A DNA stretch of 14,504 nucleotides. Source: an uncultured Candidatus Saccharibacteria bacterium. Its GTDB lineage: Bacteria; Patescibacteriota; Saccharimonadia; Saccharimonadales; Saccharimonadaceae. Shown here one piece after another: positions 7,047-13,530 of this stretch. The notes beneath the pieces are model-generated. The model ran no database searches, was not told the DNA's origin, and saw nothing but the letters and a program-made list of their open reading frames with translations. The position numbers were made by a program, and so were the translations under genes. Each line of letters begins with the position of its first letter. Positions within the stretch are counted from its first letter, which is position 1. Where the stretch lies: NCBI GenBank assembly GCA_948571325.1, contig CAOZKB010000021.1, forward strand, positions 1-14,504, in the 5' to 3' direction.

Positions 7047-9149
7047 TTAAAATCCGACAGCTAAACTCCACCCACTTGTTAGGCTTCCGGGCAGATTCAC
7101 ACCTAGGCTAATATTTAGTGTTCCGGTATTTGGCGCTCCAGGCACCACTGGCAAAATTGTCAAATTTTTCGCTTCGCCTCGTCGTCCATTATTATCATAT
7201 GGTACTAATGCTACTTCGCTAGTCCCCTTGAGGTTATTTAGTACTAGATTTTGACTCAATTTTACGCTCCGACTATTGAGCGAAGTTTGTCCATTGGACG
7301 TATTCTGTCCGTCGCGTAAATCAAGATACCCTAGGATCGCGTCATTAACAATTATTACTACGCGCGTAGCGTCGGTCGTAAAATTGAGCTGCGCTGCCGA
7401 CGCGGAAATAGCTCGGCTATTAGCTTCAAAAATTTGTGTGCGTGCCGGCGCCTCGTTCCGTACGCTTACCTTCGCCGACATTGTACTCTCGGCGCCCGTC
7501 TCCATCCTTACTTTCACCTGCACAAAACCACTAAATTCTTGTTGATAAACTTTTTGTACCTTAGCCCCACCATTCGTGATTTCAAACACTCCGTCTCCAT
7601 CTAAGTCCCAGTCAAATTCTAGTCGCGCCATTTCATCTGCTACGGCTTCACCTAGCTGGCCTACCTGCCCACTCACCGCATAGCTTTCAGACGCATCAAA
7701 GCTAAATTCTTGCCCCGTCAACCCTTCGTAGTTTTCTAGCGCTAACGCCGCCACAGGTCGCCCTAAAATCGTCGGCGTTGATAGCTCTAACTCTCGTTCG
7801 ATATCAAATACGCGTCCGTTGGTGCGCTCAGTTAGCTCTCGATACATGGGTACCATGTCCTTCTTGGTTACGATATAAAAGTTCACCGGATCGATTTCTA
7901 AGCTTCTTTGTACCACTTGATCGAGCGTTGTTCCGTCGCGGTCAGGATTGTGATAAGTTGAATCCGTCAGTACGACCACGGATTTATTTGCTCCGCGTTT
8001 CCATTTTAGTTCATTCATAATTTTCAGACTGGCCGACATTACTGATTCACTCGTATCGCCGCCGCCACCCGTCGTAATCGCATTTAATTCTCTTTCAAAA
8101 TCTTCCAGGCTGCACCCAAAATCGCATAGCTGCGCCGTCTCGAACGGGTCATCTAGATCACGATATTCGTAGAGCGCTACTCGTCCACCACCCGCTAAAG
8201 TCTGTCGCGCTAACTTTCGCGCTTCATTTTTATAACGTTCAATCATCGGATCCATCGAAAAAGTCGAATCAATCAGAATCGCCACGTCGTGCGTCGTTCG
8301 CGTGACCGGCGCAGGACTATTAGTGAATTTGCTCGGAAATGCTGCACGTAATTTTTTCGCAATTACTTTTGCTGCTGACGCGTAATGGCCGTCGGCTATA
8401 TATTCTGAGTGATTGCCAACATCCCACTTCGAACTACAAAGAAAATCCCGGTCATTGCACCAAGTCCCAAGTTTACCGCTAAATCCGCTGGGCTGATACG
8501 GCTGGTTGCTACCCAATAAGCCTTTATAAGCGTGGCAATCCGGTACATAAGTGCGATATTCCGATAAATTTTGCCCGTAACACGCTGCTGGGATTAGACC
8601 TCTACCTTCCGGTAGATAGATCTTGGGATCACCAAAAGTTGCCGTGTAAATTATTTTTTCTACTGGCAAATCTGCCAAAATTCGTGTAATCAGCATTGCT
8701 CCTTGTGAATATCCGCCAATTATAAACTTTGTCTGTGGACACATTGAGCTAACCTTCTTTACATACGCTTTTAGTGAGCTAGAACCCTCAATCATGCTTT
8801 CGCCAAATTCAAACGCATCTCCCGCACTCGCGAATGCTCCCAGTGCATTAATAATTCCGTCCACCGACCCCGATACTGGTACGGCTCTATATTGAAAGCC
8901 TTCCTGTTTTTGCGATCCTAGTTCGTAAAATTCGTATTTCAAAGTCGATTTTTCAAGATACTTCATTATGCTCTCTCGCCAAGCCGTCTCACTCGGTCCA
9001 CTCAATTCCTCGCCTGAACCACGTGCGAAAATAATTTTCAAATCATCGCAAGCATAAGCCTTCGCTTGTGGTGTTATCGTGCTAATCGAGGCGAAAATCG
9101 TTGCCAATGTCACCACTATTAGCCCTAACTTTCTAGTTATTTTTTGCAT
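7047..9149 (-). CDS. Secreted cutinase-VWA-PKD multidomain protein
   Basis: Numbering is from the ATG at 9149. It is preferred to the TTG at 9161 because an SD GGGAG (9155-9159) lies 5 bases before the ATG and nothing precedes the TTG. The signal peptide covers 8-31 with a likely cut after AKA (29-31). Residues about 34-274 form a cutinase-type serine esterase: FARGSGE oxyanion region (41-47), nucleophile S148 in GGYSQGA (145-151), D235 in CNDRDFLC (231-238) and H247 in NHSEY. The disulfide pairs C34-C137 and C231-C238 match the family. Residues about 288-455 are a von Willebrand A domain with a metal site D294-S-T-F-S298, D365-T366 and D396. Residues about 470-565 are PKD-like with DWDLDGDGVFE (513-523). 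The C-terminal 130 residues are beta-rich and carry APNTG (672-676), 24 residues before the end. Substrates could be host lipids, waxes or glycolipids. Confidence 0.92.
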   Translation of the reverse strand: MQKITRKLGLIVVTLATIFASISTITPQAKAYACDDLKIIFARGSGEELSGPSETAWRESIMKYLEKSTLKYEFYELGSQKQEGFQYRAVPVSGSVDGIINALGAFASAGDAFEFGESMIEGSSSLKAYVKKVSSMCPQTKFIIGGYSQGAMLITRILADLPVEKIIYTATFGDPKIYLPEGRGLIPAACYGQNLSEYRTYVPDCHAYKGLLGSNQPYQPSGFSGKLGTWCNDRDFLCSSKWDVGNHSEYIADGHYASAAKVIAKKLRAAFPSKFTNSPAPVTRTTHDVAILIDSTFSMDPMIERYKNEARKLARQTLAGGGRVALYEYRDLDDPFETAQLCDFGCSLEDFERELNAITTGGGGDTSESVMSASLKIMNELKWKRGANKSVVVLTDSTYHNPDRDGTTLDQVVQRSLEIDPVNFYIVTKKDMVPMYRELTERTNGRVFDIERELELSTPTILGRPVAALALENYEGLTGQEFSFDASESYAVSGQVGQLGEAVADEMARLEFDWDLDGDGVFEITNGGAKVQKVYQQEFSGFVQVKVRMETGAESTMSAKVSVRNEAPARTQIFEANSRAISASAAQLNFTTDATRVVIIVNDAILGYLDLRDGQNTSNGQTSLNSRSVKLSQNLVLNNLKGTSEVALVPYDNNGRRGEAKNLTILPVVPGAPNTGTLNISLGVNLPGSLTSGWSLAVGF

Positions 9150-9248
9150 TTTTACTCCCAATTTTTAATATTTTCGCCAGTGTAACAAAATTTTCTTCAC
9201 AAATACAACCTCAAGCATCATCAAAAACCCAAATTATGCATTTTGACC

Positions 9249-9280
9249 ATTATATTGTTGTAAATTTTACAACAATATAA
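9249..9280 (-). promoter_or_regulatory. 31-bp perfect palindrome (operator site 1) overlapping a candidate promoter of the cutinase gene
   Basis: Positions 9250-9264 and 9266-9280 are exact inverted copies (15-bp arms, one central T). The core GTTGTAA-ATT-TTACAAC (9257-9273) recurs at 9320-9336. On the minus strand, TATAAT (9254 to 9249) sits at one edge of the palindrome with an ATTGTT-like -35 about 16 bases upstream inside the other arm. A repressor bound here would cover the promoter. The inferred leader to the ATG at 9149 would be about 90 nt. There is no T-run, which argues against a terminator. Confidence 0.6.
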
Positions 9281-9319
9281 CTCCTTTTTAACTCAGTCAG
9301 ACCACCTCAAATCAAAAAC

Positions 9320-9336
9320 GTTGTAATTTTTACAAC
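9320..9336. promoter_or_regulatory. Operator site 2, near-identical to site 1
   Basis: GTTGTAA-TTT-TTACAAC is a perfect 7-bp-arm inverted repeat with a 3-base centre. It differs from the core of site 1 at a single central base. Centre-to-centre distance is 63 bp (9265 to 9328), close to six helical turns, so two bound dimers would sit on the same face of the DNA. The regulator is not identifiable from the window. Confidence 0.6.
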
Positions 9337-9405
9337 AGCATAAGGCTCAAAAACTTTGATATTATACCCAGAAGCCCGAAAAATCTTCCGTATGCGCTCA
9401 AAACT

Positions 9406-9414
9406 TGCTATAAT
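9406..9414 (+). promoter_or_regulatory. Extended -10 promoter of the flavin oxidase gene
   Basis: TGCTATAAT gives an extended -10 element. The hexamer 17 bases upstream (TTCCGT, 9386-9391) matches the -35 consensus poorly, as is usual for extended -10 promoters. The start would be near 9421, about 25 bases before the TTG codon. A weaker TATTAT at 9360-9365 is closer to operator site 2. Confidence 0.55.
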
Positions 9415-9446
9415 AAAACGTAAGTAAAATAATTAGGTGGGATGGT

Positions 9447-11033
9447 TTGAGTAAACTTTCACAGTATTTGAATGAGCACGTCGTGGGGAATGTTTTTGAC
9501 CGCCCCAGTATTCTTGAAGCTTATTCTACTGATCGTTCCATTCTTAAAATTACACCGCGTCTCGTTGCCTTTCCAGAAAATCCTGATGACGTGCGTAAAT
9601 TGGTTGGTTTTGCCTATCAGCTTGCTATTAAGGGTTTTGAGCTTCCGGTTACCGTGCGCGGCACGGGGCTAGATAAGACTGGTGCCGCCCTGGGTAAAGG
9701 CCTAATCATCTCTACTGAAAAACTCGACCATATTGAAGAAGTAGATTTGCGTGGCCGACTCGTGCGTGTGCAGCCTGGCGTCACGCTTGAGCGTCTCAAC
9801 GCCGCCTTGAATTTGGTGGGGCTTCATTTGCCGGTAGATGCCGATCCTCGTGCCACTATCGGTGGCTTAATCGCCAATTGCCCAAACGACGATGCTTCGG
9901 ATCATTACGGTGGGATTTTTCATTATGTTGAGCGGGCTGAAGTCGCGCTGGCGAGTGGCGAAATCATTCAACTCGCCCCATACGGTCAGCGTGCCTTGGA
10001 AACTAAAAAACAGCTCCAGACCCCCGAAGGTGATCTTTATCGTGAAGTTGATCGTCTGCTAGATAAATACGGTGACGTCATTGTTGACCGCTCGATGCAA
10101 CCTTTTGACGCGATGGGTTACGCAAATATTACCCGCGTACGTCAAAACCATACTTTCAACTTGTTGCCGCTTATGTTTTGCTCGCAAGGCACGCTGGGAA
10201 TTATTACGGATATCATTTTGCGTCTTGAACCACTTCCGCCTGCCACGGAGCAGCTCGCCGTCTCCTTCCATGACCTCAAAACTGCGCAAAAATTCCTCGA
10301 TTTCGCCCGCGATTTGGAGCCTTTTAGTCTTAAAGTTTATGATTTACGTATCATTGAGCACGCTGCTCGTCACGGTAATAAACCTGACTTTTTCCGTCGT
10401 AAAATCGGCAACGGTTTGCTGGTGGTGGTAAAATTTGGCGGTTGGCATTATCGCACTGCACGCAAGATTCGCCAATGCCTCGATTCCTTACCAGACGACG
10501 TCTTTACGGTGATTGAGACCGCCGAGACTAGCACTGGCTTCGACGCACTAGATAATGCTTTACTAAGTTTTTTGAACGATGATGTCTTAGCGGAACGCGA
10601 GCCGGTACTTGATGATGTTTATATTCCTAATGACAAATTCAGTGATTTTGTGCGCGGCCTCAAAGAGCTGGAAGAAGAGTTAAAAAATACTCTACCATTC
10701 TTCGGTTCTTTTGCTACGGCTAATTATCACGTGCGGCCAGAATTTGACCTGCGCATTCCCGATCAGCGCAAAAAACTTCTCATTTTTCTTCGTAAGTATG
10801 CTCAACTTGTGGCTATCTGTCAAGGCTCAATTACTGGCAACGGCCCCGAAGGTCGGGTAAAGACCGCCGTTGCTACGCCGCTATCAATCGGCGAACGTGC
10901 CGTCTACTCTGAAGTTAAAAATGCCTTTGATCCACACCATATCCTTAACCCTGATGTCAAAATTGCCACCGATCGCAAAGCCTTCTTGCAGAATCTGCGT
11001 CAGAGGCCGCTTGCTGGCCCCACTCTCCCCTAA
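9447..11033 (+). CDS. FAD-binding oxidoreductase, GlcD / D-lactate dehydrogenase type
   Basis: A PCMH-type FAD-binding domain occupies about 30-265: the phosphate loop VRGTGLDKTGAAL (70-82), the block PVDADPRATIGGLIANC (129-145) and SQGTLGIITDI (246-256). The C-terminal substrate/cap domain (about 270-505) ends with PEGRVKTA (467-474) and FDPHHILNPD (494-503), the usual closing motif. Such enzymes oxidise hydroxy acids or related compounds using FAD. The region reading GSITGNGPEGRVK (460-472) replaces the canonical SGEHG-x-G-R/K segment, so its substrate may not be lactate or glycolate. No Fe-S Cys cluster is present. It starts with TTG, with the SD AGGTGG (9435-9440) 6 bases upstream; the nearby ATG at 9442 would stop at once. 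Divergent from the cutinase gene with shared palindromes between them. Confidence 0.92.
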   Translation: MSKLSQYLNEHVVGNVFDRPSILEAYSTDRSILKITPRLVAFPENPDDVRKLVGFAYQLAIKGFELPVTVRGTGLDKTGAALGKGLIISTEKLDHIEEVDLRGRLVRVQPGVTLERLNAALNLVGLHLPVDADPRATIGGLIANCPNDDASDHYGGIFHYVERAEVALASGEIIQLAPYGQRALETKKQLQTPEGDLYREVDRLLDKYGDVIVDRSMQPFDAMGYANITRVRQNHTFNLLPLMFCSQGTLGIITDIILRLEPLPPATEQLAVSFHDLKTAQKFLDFARDLEPFSLKVYDLRIIEHAARHGNKPDFFRRKIGNGLLVVVKFGGWHYRTARKIRQCLDSLPDDVFTVIETAETSTGFDALDNALLSFLNDDVLAEREPVLDDVYIPNDKFSDFVRGLKELEEELKNTLPFFGSFATANYHVRPEFDLRIPDQRKKLLIFLRKYAQLVAICQGSITGNGPEGRVKTAVATPLSIGERAVYSEVKNAFDPHHILNPDVKIATDRKAFLQNLRQRPLAGPTLP

Positions 11034-11056
11034 ATACTCCGATTCCGTCCAAAATG

Positions 11057-11065
11057 TGCTATAAT
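11057..11065 (+). promoter_or_regulatory. Extended -10 promoter giving a leaderless tig transcript
   Basis: TGCTATAAT, identical to the box before the flavin oxidase, ends 7 bases before the ATG at 11073. Initiation at the normal distance would start at or within a base or two of the ATG. There is no SD before this ATG or the in-frame ATG at 11085. No strong -35 is visible. Confidence 0.6.
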
Positions 11066-11072
11066 TGTAGCT

Positions 11073-12407
11073 ATGAAGACTACAATGAAGAAAATATCCG
11101 ATACTAAAGTAGAAATTAATGTCACTCTTGATGCTAATGATTTGCAAGTTGCACGTGATTTTGCTATTACTCAGCTGACCGCGAATCTCAAAGTACAGGG
11201 TTTTCGCCAGGGCAAGGCACCACGCTCGATTGCAGAGAAACAACTCGATCCAAACGCTATCTCTGAACGCGCGCTTGATCACGCCGTACGTTCCACTATG
11301 GGTGACGCCTTCAAAGCGGAAAAAGTCGAACCTATCGCCATCGAGCATGTCAATGTTATGAAATACGTTCCAGACGAAACTGCCGAATATCAGATGACTG
11401 CCGAAATCCTCCCTGCTATCAAACTTGGTGATTTTAAGAAGCTCAAAGCTAAAATGGACAAAACTGAACCCACTGAAGCTGATATACAGGACGTACTCGA
11501 TAATATCGTTAATGCCTATGCTGAAAAAGTCGTTGCCAAGAAGCCTGCCGCGCTCGGTGACGAAGTAATTATTGATTTTGTCGGTAAAAAAGACGGTGAA
11601 GCCTTTCCGGGCGGCACCGCTAGCGATCACCATCTCCTGCTCGGCTCTGGCCAATTTATTCCTGGCTTTGAAGAGGGTATTGTTGGTCATGCCGCGGGTG
11701 ATAAATTTGACCTTGAGATCACTTTTCCAAAAGAGTATCCCGAAAAATCACTCGCTGGCCAGCCGACGGTTTTTGAAATTCTTGTCAAACAAGTTAATGA
11801 AGTTAAAAAACCTCAACTTGATGACGAGCTGGCCAAAAAGGCTCACTTTGATAGTCTCAAAGACCTTAAGACCGATATTAAGCAAAATCTAGAAGCTCAA
11901 AATCGCCACGTTGCCGTTGAGCGTTACCGAGACGATTTAGTTAAAGAGTTGGTCAAAAAGTCTAAAGTTGACGCCCCAGAGATTTTGATTGGCGACCAGT
12001 TGCAATTTATTCGCGAAGACATCGTTCGTAATGCTGCTAGCCATGGTATGAGTTTCGAACAATACCTTGAGCGCGTTGGCCAAACCGTCGAAGAATGGGA
12101 GAAGCAGGCCCGTGAGCTCGCCGCTGAACGCGTAAAGGCTTCGTTAGTTTTGCAAATTCTGGCTCGCGAACAGGGAATTACCTCTTCTGACGAAGAAGTC
12201 GAGGCTAAAATCGCTGAACTTAAGGATGTTTATAAGAATTCCAAAGAAGCTATAAAGAATCTCACCAAACCTGAAGTCCGCCAAGATATCAAAAATCGTT
12301 ACACTATCGATAAAACCATTGATTTCTTGGTCGAGGCAAACGGCGGTGATGCGATTATGAATGCCCCGGTCGAGCCGAAGACAAAGGCCACCAAAAAAGC
12401 AAAATAA
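11073..12407 (+). CDS. tig: Trigger factor, ribosome-associated chaperone and prolyl isomerase
   Basis: Trigger factor binds the ribosome near the exit tunnel and helps new proteins fold. The ribosome-binding signature GFRQGKAP (43-50) is intact in the N-terminal domain (about 1-120). The FKBP-type isomerase domain spans about 160-240, with GDEVIIDFVGKKDGEAFPGG (162-181) and GSGQFIPGFEEGIVG (191-205). The helical substrate-binding C-domain is about 245-425, and the end is Lys-rich. Length (444) is normal. The first ATG is used here because it coincides with the predicted transcript start; an ATG four codons later is the alternative. It lies 39 bases after the flavin oxidase but has its own promoter. 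Confidence 0.98.
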   Translation: MKTTMKKISDTKVEINVTLDANDLQVARDFAITQLTANLKVQGFRQGKAPRSIAEKQLDPNAISERALDHAVRSTMGDAFKAEKVEPIAIEHVNVMKYVPDETAEYQMTAEILPAIKLGDFKKLKAKMDKTEPTEADIQDVLDNIVNAYAEKVVAKKPAALGDEVIIDFVGKKDGEAFPGGTASDHHLLLGSGQFIPGFEEGIVGHAAGDKFDLEITFPKEYPEKSLAGQPTVFEILVKQVNEVKKPQLDDELAKKAHFDSLKDLKTDIKQNLEAQNRHVAVERYRDDLVKELVKKSKVDAPEILIGDQLQFIREDIVRNAASHGMSFEQYLERVGQTVEEWEKQARELAAERVKASLVLQILAREQGITSSDEEVEAKIAELKDVYKNSKEAIKNLTKPEVRQDIKNRYTIDKTIDFLVEANGGDAIMNAPVEPKTKATKKAK

Positions 12408-12432
12408 TCCCATTGATTTTAAGCAAAAAATC

Positions 12433-12468
12433 TGGGCCGTGCAAAATTGCACGGCCCAAGCCTTTTCA
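12433..12468. terminator. Bidirectional intrinsic terminator between tig and the convergent membrane-protein gene
   Basis: A perfect 12-bp inverted repeat, TGGGCCGTGCAA (12433-12444) and TTGCACGGCCCA (12447-12458), forms a GC-rich hairpin. In the + direction only a short run CCTTTT follows. On the minus strand the hairpin is followed by GATTTTTTG (12432 down to about 12424), a good U-tract, so it should stop transcripts of the 12481-13236 gene well and tig transcripts moderately. Confidence 0.88.
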
Positions 12469-12480
12469 TCAAGCTCCCGC

Positions 12481-13236
12481 CTAGTCCTCACTGCGGGATT
12501 GCTCAATTTTCTCCGTATGGTTAATCACTCGGCTCTCCAGTTCAAGCGCAGTCTGCGTGGCCAGAAGTAATGGCTCTGTAATCGCAATTCCAAGGATCAA
12601 GAATATCGTAAAACGCACTAATGGTTGCATTACGGGTTTGTCCATAAAAAACAGTAACAGCGCTTCATAAAAGGTAAAACCACATAGCTTAATCATTAGC
12701 AAGGTCAGGATGACGCAGATTTGTATCTGATGGAGATATGTTAATGCCACGAATCTCCGCCATAATATCGACCAAGTATGCATAATTCTCTGCTTAATCC
12801 TAGTCCTGCGTCGTAACCCTTTTGACACATATCCTCCGCCACTGCCAGAATGCCTGTTAAGTATGAATTTTTCTGGCATAGTCCTATGGACTTTGATTAT
12901 AAAGATCGCATAGGCTAGTGGTATCATTACGGTAATGCTTGTACTCCAGGGCACCATTTGTTTTTTCGCCAGGCCTATTTCTAGTGCGCCTAGCCCCACT
13001 ATCAGGATGACGAACCTCAAAGTTATGGTGGCCACACTCAAGCAGCTACAGATATTACACCTCCGCAACGCCGACTTTAGCCAGCATTGCCGTCTTTCGG
13101 GCGACGAGGGGATACTATATAGCCACGGTTGATTCATCATTTCCCAGCGTGTCGGGCGTCGCTTTTTTCTGACTTTATTGACCGGCCTCACCTCTCTCAT
13201 CCTCCTTGCGTTACTCTTTCGCTTCTTTTTGCTCAT
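12481..13236 (-). CDS. Four-helix membrane protein with very basic N-terminus, function unknown
   Basis: I do not recognise a family. Residues 1-33 are extremely rich in Lys and Arg and then lead into Trp31 and Trp38. Membrane helices are likely at about 70-88, 97-115, 172-197 and 206-227, with a basic loop (118-165, many Arg) between the second and third, so both ends and this loop are probably cytoplasmic. Cysteines at 51, 60, 63 and 65 form a small cluster (C60-x-x-C63-x-C65) just before the first helix. The basic tail might contact nucleic acid or phospholipid head groups. The SD GAGGAGG (13252-13246) lies 9 bases before the ATG. A near-consensus promoter lies about 100 bases upstream. 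The 251 residues with clear helices and a proper SD support a real gene. Confidence 0.8.
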   Translation of the reverse strand: MSKKKRKSNARRMREVRPVNKVRKKRRPTRWEMMNQPWLYSIPSSPERRQCWLKSALRRCNICSCLSVATITLRFVILIVGLGALEIGLAKKQMVPWSTSITVMIPLAYAIFIIKVHRTMPEKFILNRHSGSGGGYVSKGLRRRTRIKQRIMHTWSILWRRFVALTYLHQIQICVILTLLMIKLCGFTFYEALLLFFMDKPVMQPLVRFTIFLILGIAITEPLLLATQTALELESRVINHTEKIEQSRSED

Positions 13237-13344
13237 TTTTCATTTCCTCCTCTTTGCAAGAATCTGAGCCACCGCAGATCAAGTCGACTAAACGTAACAT
13301 TTTCAAGTTAATCTACTAGTAGCTTAAAACTATCTTATCCTTCC

Positions 13345-13373
13345 ATTATAGCACACTTTATCTAAAAAGTCAA
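13345..13373 (-). promoter_or_regulatory. Near-consensus sigma-70-type promoter of the 12481-13236 gene
   Basis: On the minus strand TTGACT (13373-13368) is followed after exactly 17 bases by TATAAT (13350-13345), preceded by TGC, making an extended -10. The start would be near 13338, giving a leader of about 100 nt that contains a CTACTAGTAG palindrome (13313-13322). It is the best-matching promoter in the window. Confidence 0.8.
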
Positions 13374-13380
13374 TAAACTT

Positions 13381-13408
13381 TTGACAAAATCACCATTTTA
13401 GGTTAAAT
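13381..13408 (+). promoter_or_regulatory. Distal candidate promoter of rpsL-rpsG
   Basis: A perfect -35 TTGACA (13381-13386) is followed by TTAAAT (13403-13408) at a 16-base spacing. It lies 7 bases from the -35 of the opposite promoter, so the two polymerase sites are back to back. The weak -10 makes it less likely than the proximal promoter. Confidence 0.45.
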
Positions 13409-13423
13409 TCCGGCATAAAAATC

Positions 13424-13452
13424 TTGCTTTTTTCGTTCATTCAGCGTATAAT
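13424..13452 (+). promoter_or_regulatory. rpsLp: Proximal promoter of rpsL-rpsG
   Basis: TTGCTT (13424-13429), a 17-base spacer and a perfect TATAAT (13447-13452) form a good promoter. The start would be near 13459, leaving a leader of about 72 nt before the GTG at 13531. Confidence 0.75.
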
Positions 13453-13470
13453 GTACCTAGAGTTTCGTGT

Positions 13471-13503
13471 CGAGAAGCTATTGCTGTAAACTTCTTGGCA
13501 ATA
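13471..13503 (+). promoter_or_regulatory. Possible switch-like leader structure before rpsL
   Basis: Two mutually exclusive hairpins can form in the leader RNA. The first pairs CGAGAAG (13471-13477) with CTTCTTG (13491-13497), including one G-U pair. The second pairs TATTGCTG (13479-13486) with TTGGCAATA bases (13496-13503), including two G-U pairs. The SD (AGGA, 13519-13522) lies 16 bases further on. Ribosomal protein operons are often autoregulated through leader structures; whether this one is can only be inferred. Confidence 0.35.
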
Positions 13504-13530
13504 TTATAAAAGTTAATTAGGAATTTTATC

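Noticed and set aside
9150..9161. TTG start at 9161 for the cutinase-VWA protein
   Set aside because: No SD precedes the TTG, whereas GGGAG precedes the ATG at 9149 at a good distance; the extra four residues add nothing to the signal peptide.
9250..9280. Palindrome at 9250-9280 as an intrinsic terminator
   Set aside because: It is AT-rich, has no following T-run, lies between divergent genes where no transcript should end, and its core recurs at 9320.
9237..9281. Short open frame of 14 codons through the palindrome
   Set aside because: No SD, very short, and the sequence is better explained as an operator.
10884..11690. A 268-codon open frame on the minus strand
   Set aside because: It lies wholly opposite the flavin oxidase end and the trigger factor gene, both certain; its composition (many Phe, Ser, Asn) is typical of an antisense shadow and it has no family motif.
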